NCBI GenBank assembly: GCA_016218705.1
Contig: JACRDC010000053.1
Coordinates: 1-64,000 of the forward strand
Direction: 5' to 3'
DNA: 64,000 nt
Source: Desulfarculus sp.
GTDB taxonomy: Bacteria; Desulfobacterota; Desulfarculia; Desulfarculales; Desulfarculaceae
Part shown: piece by piece, positions 18,537 to 28,852 of the stretch
How positions within the stretch are numbered: the first letter of the stretch is position 1
Layout of the letters: the number at the start of each line of letters is the position of its first letter
The notes under the pieces: generated by a model
The model's input: the letters and a program-made list of their open reading frames with translations, nothing else
Told to the model about the DNA's origin: nothing
The model's database searches: none
Position numbers and translations under genes: made by a program

Positions 18537-19475
18537 GTGATCGTGGACCGCACCGGCGAGGCCGTGCCCGGGTTTCACGTGCTGGGGGCCGCCGAGGCCC
18601 CGGTCTATCTGCTGGAAGCCCCCAGGCCGGTGCTCTTCGACGCCGGCTTCGCCTGCCTGGGCCCCAGCTACGCCGCCCACGCCCGCCAGGCGTTGGGCGA
18701 CACCCCGCCGGCCTGGCTGTGCCTGACCCACGTGCACTTCGATCACTGCGGCGCGGCGGCCCACCTGCTGGAGGCCTTTCCGGAACTCAAGGCCGCGGCC
18801 TCGGCCCAGGCGGCCCACATACTCTCGCGTCCCGGCGCCCTGGAGCTCATGGCCCGCCTCAACCGGCAGTCGGCCCAACTGGTGGCGGCCTGGCGCCCGG
18901 GCCTGGCCTCGCCGGTGGAGTTCAAGCCCTTTGAGGTGGGGCGCATATTGGAGGACGGCCAGGAACTGGACCTGGGCGGCGGCCTGAGCCTACAGGTGCT
19001 GGCCACTCCGGGGCACACCCGCGACTTCCTCAGCTATTACATCCCCCAGCGGGGCATCCTGGTCTGCTCGGAGGCCTCGGGCTGCGCCGCCAGCGGCGGC
19101 CACATCATCTGCGAGTTCCTGGTGGATTACGACGCCTATCTGGCCAATTTCGAGCGCTTCCTGGACTTGGGTGCCCGCGTGCTGTGCCAGGGGCACCGCT
19201 TGGTCTACCTGGGCCAGGACGAGGTGCGCGGCTTCCTGGAGCGCTCCCGCCAGGCCACGCGGGAGTTCCGCGCCTGGGTGGAGGAGTTGTTGGACCAGGA
19301 GCACGGCCAGGTGGAGGCGGTGGTGTCCCGGGTCAAGGCCCTGGAATACGACCCCCGTCCCCACCCCAAGCAGCCCGAGCCGGCCTACCTGCTCAACCTG
19401 CGGGCCAGGGTGGCCCACCTGGCCGGCCTGCGCCCCGTGGCCGCCGGACAGCCGGCCAAGGAGAAGAGATCATGA
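18537..19475 (+). CDS. MBL-fold metallo-hydrolase
   Basis: 312-aa metallo-beta-lactamase superfamily protein. The metal motif THVHFDH (HxHxDH) is followed by ATPGHTRD, a later acidic ligand region (VCSEASG) and the final histidine in LCQGHR. This is the full set expected for a dinuclear metal hydrolase. The start is GTG 18537, with AGGAGG 5 nt upstream; the upstream open frame to 18384 is Pro/Gly-rich non-coding sequence. The stop overlaps the next ATG (ATGA), so it is coupled to the small PASTA gene. Substrate unknown; glyoxalase II-like, lactonase-like and flavin-independent roles are all possible. Confidence 0.88.
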   Translation: MIVDRTGEAVPGFHVLGAAEAPVYLLEAPRPVLFDAGFACLGPSYAAHARQALGDTPPAWLCLTHVHFDHCGAAAHLLEAFPELKAAASAQAAHILSRPGALELMARLNRQSAQLVAAWRPGLASPVEFKPFEVGRILEDGQELDLGGGLSLQVLATPGHTRDFLSYYIPQRGILVCSEASGCAASGGHIICEFLVDYDAYLANFERFLDLGARVLCQGHRLVYLGQDEVRGFLERSRQATREFRAWVEELLDQEHGQVEAVVSRVKALEYDPRPHPKQPEPAYLLNLRARVAHLAGLRPVAAGQPAKEKRS

Positions 19476-19780
19476 GCCCCAAAACGCGGCCCCTGGCCCG
19501 TCTGCTCCTGGCCGCGGCCCTGGCCTTGACCCTGGCCTGGGCCGGGCAACCGGCTAGCGCCGCCTCGGGCCGGGCCACGGTGCCCGACGTCAAGGGCAAG
19601 CAGGTCAAGGTGGCCCTGCGCATGCTCAAGCAGGAAGGCTTCGACAACGTCAACGTCATCGGCGTGGACACCGACAAGCGGGGCCTGAACGGCGTGGTGC
19701 AGTCGCAGATACCGCCGGCCGGCGCCGAGGTTCACACCAACGCCACCGTCAAGCTGTCGGTTTACGAGTATTCGCCCTAG
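19472..19780 (+). CDS. Small exported single-PASTA-domain protein
   Basis: 102-aa protein with a signal peptide (LLLAAALALTLAWAGQPASA) and one PASTA domain (VPDVKGKQVKVALRMLKQEG, then QIPPAGAEVHTNATVKLSVY). It overlaps the MBL stop by 4 nt with GGAGAAGAG upstream, and its stop overlaps the end of the convergent hybrid kinase gene. It is the second free-standing exported PASTA protein in the window, probably binding the cell wall, but no kinase or PBP is attached. Confidence 0.8.
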   Translation: MSPKTRPLARLLLAAALALTLAWAGQPASAASGRATVPDVKGKQVKVALRMLKQEGFDNVNVIGVDTDKRGLNGVVQSQIPPAGAEVHTNATVKLSVYEYSP

Positions 19781-22137
19781 CCCTCGGGCGTTAGCGCCTG
19801 GCGCATCTTCTGGCGCAGCTCGCCCAGGCGGAAGGGCTTTTGCAGGAACCCGGCCAGGCCCTTGCCCGAGAAGCGGTTGGTGGCGTCCTGCTCGTTGTAG
19901 CCCGAGGCCAGGACGACCGGCACGCCGGGGTTGATGCGGCGCATCTCGCCGAAGGCCTGCTCGCCGTTCATGTGGGGCATGGTCATGTCCAGGATCACGG
20001 CCTTGAGCTCGGCGTGATGCTGGCGGAAAAGCTCCACGCCCTCCAGGCCGTCGCTGGCGGTGATGGCGGTAAAGCCCGAGCGCTCCAGCATCATCTTGGT
20101 CATCACCCGCACCGACTCCTCGTCGTCCACCACCAGCACCAGGCCGCCCAGGGCCGCCTCCGCGGCAGGGGCCATCGGCTCGGGGGCCTGGTCGCCGGGC
20201 TGCTCCTGGGCACAGGGCAAGAGCACCTTGAAGCTGGTGCCCTTGCCGGGCTCGCTGTAGACCTTGATGGCCCCCCGGTGGCCGCGCACGATGCCCAGCA
20301 CCGCCGAGAGCCCCAGGCCCCGGCCGGTGAACTTGGTGGTGAAGAAGGGATCGAAGATGCGCAACCTGGTTTCCTGGTCCATGCCGCAGCCGGTGTCGGA
20401 GATCTCCAGGTAGACGTAGATGCCCTCGGGCAGGTCGTCGTGCACGAAGGTCTCGCGCAGGTAGCGGGTGTCCACCTGGGTGACGCCGGTGCTGAGCGTC
20501 ACCACCCCGCTGCGCTGGCCTATGGCCTCCGAGGCGTTGATGATGAGGTTCATCACCACCTGCCTGAGCTGGGCCGGATCACCCTGCACCAGGGGCAGGT
20601 CGGGGTGGAAGTTGTATTTGAGCACCACGTTCTTGGCCAGGGAGACCCGGAGCAGGTGGGCCATATCGTCCACCAGCCGGTTGAGGTTCAGCGACTTGAC
20701 CAGAAAGTGGCCCTTGCCCGAATAGGCCAGCATCTGGCTGGAGAGCTCCGAGGCCCGGATGGCCGTGTCGCGCAAATCCACCAGGCGGGCGCGCACCGGC
20801 GACTCGGGCGGCAGGTCCAAGAGGGCCAGCTCGGCGTTGCCCAGCATGCTCACCAGAAGGTTGTTGAAGTCGTGGGCAATGCCCCCGGCCAGCACACCCA
20901 GGCTCTCCAGCTTCTGGGCGTGCTGTATCTGGGCCTCCAGGCTGCGGCGTTCCTTTTCCTCGCGGCGGCGGTCGGTGATGTCCTCGCCCGAGCTGAGCGC
21001 GCCTTGCAGGCGGCCCTGCTCGTCCAGGAAGTAGGCGTTGCGCCAGGCGACGAGCCGCTCCTCCCCTGACTTGGTCAGCACGGGGTTCTCGTATTGCTCC
21101 ACCAGTTCCAGGCCGCCGTCCACCAGCTTGCGGAAAACCTCCTTGACCTGCTCGCGCACCGCCACGGGCAGGAAGTTGTCGAACCAGTTTTGCCCCACGA
21201 TTTCCTTTTCGTCATAGCCCAGCACCTGGCAGCACTTGTTGTTGGCCAGGATCACGCGGCCGGCGGTGTCCAGGGCGACAATCATCACCCCGGCGATGTC
21301 CAGCAAGGTCTGCAAGCGGTCGCGCTGACTCTTGACCTCCGCCTGGGCGCGCACGGTGTCGCTGACGTCATGGAAGATCACCGCGAACTGGCCCTTTTGG
21401 GGGCTGTAGGCCTTCACCTCGAGGTACTTGCCCAGGTCCTGGTTGAAGCTGGTGAAGTGCTCCGGCGGGCCTCCCAGGGCCACCTGGCCGTAGCGCTCCA
21501 CCCACTCCGCCTCCAGGCCCGGCAGCACCTGGCGGGCCGTCCTGCCCAGGATTTGCTGGCGGCTCAGGCCCGTCAGGCGCTCGAAGGCGGGGTTGGCGTC
21601 CAGGAAGCGGTAGTCAACGGGCCGGCCCCGCTCATCGCAGACCACCTCGTGCAGGGCCATGCCGCTGTTCATCTCGTTGAACATATGGCGGTAGCGCTGG
21701 CCGGTCTCCCACAGGGCCTGCTCGGCCTGCCTGAGGTCGGTGACGTCGCGGGCCACGGCGAAGACCAGGCCCTCCTCCACCGAGGGGCTGGACACCCAGG
21801 AGAGCCAACGCCAGCCGCCGTCCTTGGTCTGGTAGCGGTTGCTGAACTGGATCACGCTCTTGCCCTGGCCCAGGCGATCCATCTGGGCCAGGGTGGCCGC
21901 GCGGTCCTCGGGATGCACGAAATCAATTAAAGGCCGGGCCAGGAGTTCCTGGGGGCTGTAGCTCAAAACGCGGGTGAAGGCCGGGTTGACTCGTCTGAAA
22001 TAGCCATCCAGGCCGGCCACGCACAAGAGGTCCTGGCTGAGGTCGAAGAAGCGGTCCAGGAGCGCCTGGGCCTGACCAGGCGGCGGGAGTTGGTCCTTGG
22101 CGGCCGTTGGGTCCTCCTGGCTGTCATGGTCTGGCAT
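19777..22137 (-). CDS. PAS-containing hybrid histidine kinase with receiver domain
   Basis: 786-aa cytoplasmic sensor (no transmembrane helices seen). There are three PAS domains in the first 400 residues, then HisKA with the phospho-accepting H in GGIAHDFNNLL, HATPase_c (N-box NLIINASEAI, ISDTGCGMD, FTTKFTGRGLGLSAV) and a C-terminal receiver (VLVVDDEESVRV, acceptor Asp in ILDMTMPHMNG, Lys in LQKPF). The start at 22137 has GGGAG 7 nt upstream; longer frames lack signals. The receiver may be the end of an internal phosphorelay, since no DNA-binding output is attached. It is monocistronic and convergent with the MBL-PASTA pair. Confidence 0.93.
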   Translation of the reverse strand: MPDHDSQEDPTAAKDQLPPPGQAQALLDRFFDLSQDLLCVAGLDGYFRRVNPAFTRVLSYSPQELLARPLIDFVHPEDRAATLAQMDRLGQGKSVIQFSNRYQTKDGGWRWLSWVSSPSVEEGLVFAVARDVTDLRQAEQALWETGQRYRHMFNEMNSGMALHEVVCDERGRPVDYRFLDANPAFERLTGLSRQQILGRTARQVLPGLEAEWVERYGQVALGGPPEHFTSFNQDLGKYLEVKAYSPQKGQFAVIFHDVSDTVRAQAEVKSQRDRLQTLLDIAGVMIVALDTAGRVILANNKCCQVLGYDEKEIVGQNWFDNFLPVAVREQVKEVFRKLVDGGLELVEQYENPVLTKSGEERLVAWRNAYFLDEQGRLQGALSSGEDITDRRREEKERRSLEAQIQHAQKLESLGVLAGGIAHDFNNLLVSMLGNAELALLDLPPESPVRARLVDLRDTAIRASELSSQMLAYSGKGHFLVKSLNLNRLVDDMAHLLRVSLAKNVVLKYNFHPDLPLVQGDPAQLRQVVMNLIINASEAIGQRSGVVTLSTGVTQVDTRYLRETFVHDDLPEGIYVYLEISDTGCGMDQETRLRIFDPFFTTKFTGRGLGLSAVLGIVRGHRGAIKVYSEPGKGTSFKVLLPCAQEQPGDQAPEPMAPAAEAALGGLVLVVDDEESVRVMTKMMLERSGFTAITASDGLEGVELFRQHHAELKAVILDMTMPHMNGEQAFGEMRRINPGVPVVLASGYNEQDATNRFSGKGLAGFLQKPFRLGELRQKMRQALTPEG

Positions 22138-22709
22138 GGCTGGCTCCCCTGGGCAGGCGAGGCTCAAGACAATTTAGCAGACCAGCACCGGGTATGAACA
22201 GACATATGACATGACCGGGCCAGCCGTCAAGCCAGACCCGGCGGAGGCGGGCACAAGGAGGCGCCGGCCCTGGCAGGGGGGAGTCTGCCAGGGCCGGGCC
22301 GGGGATGGGGGGTCCGGAGCGGTTGGGGGGTTGGGCGTCCGGGGCCTCCCGTGTTTGGGCTTCTTGTCCAGGCAATCAACGCCAGGGACGGCTTTGTTTG
22401 CCTCTGGTTTGGATGGCCAGCCCCGGCCGCCACGGCCGGTGGCCCCTGTCCAGCCGATGTTCAAGCAAGCTGTTCATCCCCTGGCTGGCGGGGCGGGCGG
22501 GGTCTATGCGGCCCCTACCCTGGCGCCCTGGTCCCTGGCGGACCGGGGCTGGCCTAGTTTTGGCGTCCACCGGCTGGTCAGTCCGGCAGGGAGGGCGGGG
22601 TCTTCCGGGGTGGACACCCTTGGGGCGCGGTACTGGGGCAGACAGACCGGACCCGGGGTAGACTGTGCCCTATGCCTGGCGGACGCCTTTTTTCCTCTGG
22701 TGCGCGGCC
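22138..22709. other. Gene-poor stretch downstream of the two small minus-strand genes
   Basis: 572 bp without a supportable gene. Open frames exist on both strands but have Pro/Gly/Arg-rich translations without starts or ribosome binding sites. The only structure noted is the degenerate hairpin at 22371-22405. Confidence 0.5.
22371..22405. repeat. Degenerate copy of the element's terminal hairpin
   Basis: CAATCAACGCCAGGGACGGCTTTG aligns, when read in two halves, with the CAATCAAAGCC / GGCTTTGATTG stem of the multi-hairpin elements, with several mismatches. It is likely a decayed solo remnant. Confidence 0.4.
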
Positions 22710-22796
22710 CTAGGGCCGGTAGAGCAGGCGGCCCAGCAACCAACCCACGGCGCCGCCCACCGAACAACCTCCGTAAACCATAATCAGGTCAAACAT
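22710..22796 (-). CDS. Candidate 28-residue membrane microprotein
   Basis: Minus-strand ATG at 22796 with GGAG and a 7-nt spacer. The 28-codon product begins MFDLIMVYGGCSVGGAVGW and ends LLGRLLYRP. It is hydrophobic with small residues in the middle and a basic end, as expected for a single-TM small protein. It starts 26 nt after the stop of the 67-aa gene on the same strand, suggesting a two-gene transcript. There is no known family, so it is supported only by signal plus composition. Confidence 0.5.
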   Translation of the reverse strand: MFDLIMVYGGCSVGGAVGWLLGRLLYRP

Positions 22797-22821
22797 GGTG
22801 TTTCTCCAGGCTGCAAGGGCC

Positions 22822-23025
22822 TCAGGCCGCTTTGTCCACACGGGCCGCCGGCTGGCTGGCCAGGCGGCGCAGACACCCCTGGCGCATCAACTCCACCACC
22901 GCCGCCACCACCGCCTCATCGTCCTGGGTGCGCTCCTGCAGGTAGCGGATGATCTGTTCCAGGGAGACCCGCACCCGCCGGCGGGATCCGGCTGAAGTCT
23001 CTTGGGTTGGGTGGGCCTGCGGCAT
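22822..23025 (-). CDS. Small helical protein, 67 aa, unknown function
   Basis: The ATG at 23025 is preceded by AGGAGA with a 7-8-nt spacer. After a polar N-terminus, the protein contains a well-formed amphipathic two-helix segment (SLEQIIRYLQERTQDDEAVV, then VVELMRQGCLRRL), unlike the low-complexity shadow frames around it. It could be a small regulatory or adaptor protein. It is followed by the 28-aa membrane microprotein gene. No family recognised. Confidence 0.55.
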   Translation of the reverse strand: MPQAHPTQETSAGSRRRVRVSLEQIIRYLQERTQDDEAVVAAVVELMRQGCLRRLASQPAARVDKAA

Positions 23026-23405
23026 GGTCGGCTCTCCTGGCGGCGGGGTTGCCCGCGTTCAATTCCTGACCTCCAATAAAGCAAGCGCCGTGCCATCAGC
23101 GGCCCACCAGGCCCCCGGGGAGAGCCGTCCGCCGCTTGTGCAATCAGCGCCTGGGCTTAGGCCCGGGCCGTCCCCGGGTGCCGTCCTCCTCCCGCTGGCG
23201 GCCCGCCCAAGTGGTGAGCTAGCGGTCTTGTGCCATAGGACAAGGGTACTATCCGGCATGACAGGCCGGCCACGGGGGCCTGACGCCCCCGGCGGGGCCA
23301 GGCAGGGGCGGCGGACCGCAAATTTTGTGACAAGCGGGGCGCGGCCGGGTTATAAAGGTAGCAATCCCCCGCTCGCGGCGGGGCCACTTCCAGCGGGAGT
23401 TCGCC
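23026..23405. other. Intergenic region between the 67-aa gene and the DUF3795 gene
   Basis: 380 bp, divergent. It should hold promoters for both directions. It is GC-rich with short inverted repeats such as CCCGGGCC..CCCCGGG near 23160-23180, but I see no confident promoter, operator or RNA. Confidence 0.4.
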
Positions 23406-23759
23406 GTGTCGGCCCGAATCGCCTTCTGCGGTCTGGACTGCGCCCTGTGCCCGGCCTTTCTGGCCACCAGCCGAAAGGACCAGGGCCTGCGGCGGAAAAC
23501 CGCCCAGGAATGGTCGCAGATATACGACAGCACCATCGAGGCCAGCCAGATCAACTGCCTGGGCTGCCAGCAGTGCCAGGGTCCGCGCTTCTTCATCTGC
23601 CAGCACTGCACCATCCGCTCCTGCGGCCTGGGCCGCGGCCTGCCCACCTGCGCCGACTGCCCGGACTATCCCTGCCCCCAACTCCAGCGGCTGTTGGACC
23701 TGGCCCCCACGGCCCGGGACAACCTGGAGGCCTTAAGGCGGCGGGAAGGCCGGGGCTAA
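23406..23759 (+). CDS. DUF3795-type cysteine-rich protein
   Basis: 117-aa cytoplasmic protein with the N-terminal FCGLDCALCPAF signature and further cysteine pairs (CLGCQQC, CQHC, CADCPDYPC). About twelve cysteines suggest a bound Zn or Fe-S centre. The pattern fits the DUF3795 family of unknown function that is frequent in anaerobic bacteria and archaea. Start GTG with GGGAG 6 nt upstream. A second family member lies at 43217-43633. Confidence 0.8.
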   Translation: MSARIAFCGLDCALCPAFLATSRKDQGLRRKTAQEWSQIYDSTIEASQINCLGCQQCQGPRFFICQHCTIRSCGLGRGLPTCADCPDYPCPQLQRLLDLAPTARDNLEALRRREGRG

Positions 23760-23796
23760 ACGGCGGTGCCGGGCGTTCAACACGGGCCGGGCGGGG

Positions 23797-24654
23797 ATGC
23801 CGAACAGGCCTAGCCGCCAGGCTCCCGCCGGAGCAGGCTGGATCATTAAAGGGGCGCTCTTGATGTCCCTGTTCACCGCCGGCTGTCAAGGCTTCCTGGA
23901 GAGCCAGATATTCTTTCCCCAGCGGGAGCTGGAGGCCACCCCGGCCAGCGTGGGCCTGGGCTACGAGAATCTACGCATCAAGACCAGCGACGGCCTGGTG
24001 CTGCACGCCTGGCTGGTGCCCAGCCTGGAAGCCCGCCACCTGGTGGTGCTCTGCCACGGCAACGCCGGCAACGTCTCCCACCGCGTGGACCTGTTGCGCC
24101 GCCTGCACGCCCTGGGCGTGAGCCTGCTCATCTTTGATTACCGGGGCTATGGCCAGAGCCAAGGCCAGCCCAGCGAGCGGGGCTTTTTCCTGGACGCCGA
24201 GGCGGTGATGGAGCGCGCCCGGGAGTTGGCCGGGCGCGGCGGCCTGCGCCTGGTCATCCACGGCCACTCCCTGGGGGGCATCGCCGCCGCGCACATGGCC
24301 TCCCTGCCCCCGCCCCCCCGCAAGGCCGCCGTCGCCGGTCTGGTGCTGGAGTCGGCCTTTCCCCACCTGGGGGCCATCGGCAGCGCCCACTTCCCCCTGC
24401 CCCTGCTCAAGCTGGCGCTGAAGTCCCACTTCGACGCCCTGAGCCGCATCGAGCGCGTGGCCTGCCCCATCCTTGGCTTGCACGGCGACCGCGACGACAT
24501 CGTGCCCCTGGCCCTGGGGCGCGAGCTGTTCGCCGCCGCGCCGGAGCCCAAGCGCTTCATAACCCTGAAGGGCGCCGGACACAACGACACCTACCTGGCC
24601 GCCGAGGAGGCCTACTTCCAGGCATGGCGGGAGTTCTTGGCGGGAATTGAGTGA
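23797..24654 (+). CDS. Alpha/beta hydrolase, putative lipoprotein (BEM46/ABHD-like)
   Basis: 285-aa serine hydrolase. The oxyanion region is VVLCHGNAGN, the nucleophile elbow GHSLGG, then acid in GDRDDIVP and His in GAGHNDTY. This is the catalytic triad layout of the YfhR/BEM46 group. The N-terminus has a short hydrophobic stretch ending FTAGC, a possible lipobox, so it may be an outer- or inner-membrane-anchored periplasmic enzyme. The ATG at 23797 has only a G-rich upstream region; an internal ATG at 23863 would leave too short a signal. Substrate unknown. Confidence 0.82.
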   Translation: MPNRPSRQAPAGAGWIIKGALLMSLFTAGCQGFLESQIFFPQRELEATPASVGLGYENLRIKTSDGLVLHAWLVPSLEARHLVVLCHGNAGNVSHRVDLLRRLHALGVSLLIFDYRGYGQSQGQPSERGFFLDAEAVMERARELAGRGGLRLVIHGHSLGGIAAAHMASLPPPPRKAAVAGLVLESAFPHLGAIGSAHFPLPLLKLALKSHFDALSRIERVACPILGLHGDRDDIVPLALGRELFAAAPEPKRFITLKGAGHNDTYLAAEEAYFQAWREFLAGIE

Positions 24655-24765
24655 TTATATAGCTAATATTATAGATTAATTGGTTTTGTTTTTCGTGGCA
24701 ACCGTGTTGCTTGTCAAGTTCTGGTGTTTGTTGTTTTCTAATTTTGCCATGTAGTGTTGCCCCTG

Positions 24766-24815
24766 ATACCAATATGCAATCAAAGCCATGGATGGCTTTG
24801 ATTGCATATTGGTAT
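24766..24815. repeat. 50-bp near-perfect palindrome (solo form of the element end)
   Basis: Two 24-bp perfect arms are separated by GG. The arm begins ATACCAATATGCAATC, the same as the reverse-complemented right end of copies A and B. Here the arm folds directly back on itself, lacking the roughly 150 bp of internal hairpins, and is immediately followed by the inverted X repeat. It lies 112 nt after the hydrolase stop; the DNA on its left is AT-rich with nothing else recognisable. Confidence 0.9.
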
Positions 24816-24942
24816 AAGAATGGCCGGGCTAAGAGCGGGACACGGGGCTTGGGCGGCCAGAAAACCAAAGCTCGCCGGTCAGAGGATGCCCGGATCAAGA
24901 GCCAACAACCTAAATACTATATGATGGTTGTTGAAATAGTAT
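24816..24942 (-). repeat. Repeat X, copy 2, inverted relative to 12638-12762
   Basis: The reverse complement matches 12638-12762 over its full length with a few substitutions and one or two single-base indels. Together with the palindrome it forms a 177-bp unit. The remaining gap to 25078 shows no gene. Confidence 0.85.
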
Positions 24943-25078
24943 CACTCCATACGGGGCTGGCCTTGATCCGCTGGTCTTCCCCTTCCCCTCTCTCCACAGC
25001 CACCCCAGGCCCTGCCCCATCACCTACCAGGGCCACCTGCGCCGGCCGCGCCGGCCGCGGTAAATCCCCCCCCTCCCC

Positions 25079-27308
<2,230 letters not shown>

Positions 27309-27712
27309 GGCCACCAACCAAATGGTCCGGCCACATTCGTCACAGTTGTGAATATTATTAGCGTTTAGCTGTGCTAATCAATATGCTTCGATGATGGCCG
27401 CCCTGGCGATGGCGTTCCGCCTTTAATTGGCAGCTTATGGGGACGGCAATCCCTTGACGTCAGCCTGCCGCGCATGGTCTATTATGCCCGACAACTTTTC
27501 ACTGGCCCTGCCGATACCCTCCCAAACAAGCCACAAAAACCGCCCAACTTCATTAGGACCGCAAAATGGTCCGGCCAAATTTATTGAATAATGTGAAAGC
27601 GTTTCAGCGCAGTTAGGCCTTGACCCCGATCAAAAATGGCGGTATTTAATCTCGCTACCACGCTGGCTATCAATAATAGCTCCCATAATTCCTACTTAAG
27701 AGTGGTTTCTAT
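27309..27712. promoter_or_regulatory. AT-richer intergenic region with a 13-bp direct repeat
   Basis: 404 bp between hemB and the GTPase gene. AATGGTCCGGCCA occurs exactly at 27321-27333 and 27565-27577, each followed within a few bases by AT-rich DNA. The region could carry paired sites for one regulator and the promoter of the downstream gene. No open frame with a start signal is present. Confidence 0.4.
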
Positions 27713-28735
27713 ATGAGATTGGCTCTCTGTGGCCTGCCAGGCGCGGGCAAATCCACCCTCTTCGCGGCCCTGGCCGGGCGCAAGCTGGCGGGCGACAAGG
27801 GCCGCGACCAGGCCGGCACGGCCATCCTGCCGGTGCCCGACCAGCGGGTGGACAAGCTCTCGGCCCTGTTCAACCCCAAGAAGACCACCCACGCCCAGAT
27901 CACCTACCTGGACCCGGCCCCGGCCCTGGCCAAGCCCGAGGACCCCACCACCCGGCTACCGCCCGAGCTACGCCAGTGCGAGGGGCTCATCGAGGTGGTG
28001 CGCAACTTCGACGCCGGCCTGGGCGCGCCCAACCCCCAGGGCGACCACCAGGCCTTTGGCGACGAGCTATTGTTGAACGACCTCATCACCGTGGAGCGGC
28101 GCCTGGAGCGCATGGCCGGCGAGCGCCAGAGGGGACGCAAGGTGGACCAGGAGGAGTTGGACCTATGCCAGCGGGCCAAGGCCATCCTGGAAGACAACCA
28201 GCCCCTGCGCGGCGAGCCGGTCTTCATGCACCACCCCAAGCTCAAGGGCTTTGGCTTGCTCACCGCCCGGCCCCTGATCGTGGTGGCCAACAACGCCGAG
28301 GACGACCCCACGCCCCCGGACCTGGGCACGCCAGAGCCGCCGGTGGTGGTGCGCGCGGCCATCGAGGCCGACCTGGCCCAGATGGAAGAAGATGAGCGCG
28401 CCGAGTTCATGGCCGACCTGGGGCTGACTGAAAGCACCCTGGACCGGCTCATCAAGGCCAGCTACGCGGCGGTCAACCTCATCAGCTTTTTCACCGTGGG
28501 GCCCGACGAGGTGCGGGCCTGGACGGTGCGCGCCGGCGCGCCGGCCGACGAGGCCGCCGGGGTCATCCACAGCGACCTGCAAAAGGGCTTCATCCGCGCC
28601 GAGGTGATGCGCTACGAGGACATCACCTCCCATGGCTCCGAGGCGGCGGTCAAGAAGGCCGGCCTCATGAAGCTCTGCGGCCGGGACTACCTGGTGCAGG
28701 ACGGCGACATCCTGCACGTGCGCTTCAACCTCTAG
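27713..28735 (+). CDS. Divergent YchF/OBG-family GTPase-like protein with DUF933 tail
   Basis: 340-aa P-loop protein. It has G1 GLPGAGKS instead of the usual GLPNVGKS, a weak G3 region (YLDPAPALAKPE where YchF has a DxAGLV motif), a G4-like VVANNAED, and a C-terminal TGS-like DUF933 domain (GVIHSDLQKGFIRAEVMRYED, ending VQDGDILHVRFNL). Canonical YchF is about 363 aa and ribosome-associated; this is shorter and likely a paralogous subfamily. A 3' fragment of it recurs at 30859-30954. The predicted switch residues are too degraded to be sure it hydrolyses nucleotide. Confidence 0.75.
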   Translation: MRLALCGLPGAGKSTLFAALAGRKLAGDKGRDQAGTAILPVPDQRVDKLSALFNPKKTTHAQITYLDPAPALAKPEDPTTRLPPELRQCEGLIEVVRNFDAGLGAPNPQGDHQAFGDELLLNDLITVERRLERMAGERQRGRKVDQEELDLCQRAKAILEDNQPLRGEPVFMHHPKLKGFGLLTARPLIVVANNAEDDPTPPDLGTPEPPVVVRAAIEADLAQMEEDERAEFMADLGLTESTLDRLIKASYAAVNLISFFTVGPDEVRAWTVRAGAPADEAAGVIHSDLQKGFIRAEVMRYEDITSHGSEAAVKKAGLMKLCGRDYLVQDGDILHVRFNL

Positions 28736-28780
28736 TATAGACATTAACGTAATAATCATAAGTATAGTATAAATACTCCA
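28736..28780 (+). promoter_or_regulatory. AT-rich candidate promoter for kinase 1
   Basis: In otherwise GC-rich DNA, TAGACA (28738-28743) is followed after 19 nt by TATAGT (28763-28768), which overlaps an AGTAT..ATACT inverted repeat. A sigma-70-type promoter is plausible, but the spacing is long. Confidence 0.35.
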
Positions 28781-28852
28781 ACAAGTCCCCCGGCTTGGCA
28801 TCCGCGCTACCGCCCCCGCCGGCCCGGCGCGAACGGTGCGAGATTATTCGAT

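Noticed and set aside
19184-19471. N-terminal extension of the small PASTA protein back to 19184
   Set aside because: It overlaps the MBL gene in another frame; the signal peptide and ribosome binding site place the start at 19472.
22211-22783. 190-codon plus-strand frame
   Set aside because: The translation is Gly/Pro/Arg-rich without a start signal; it overlaps a degenerate repeat and the small minus-strand gene.
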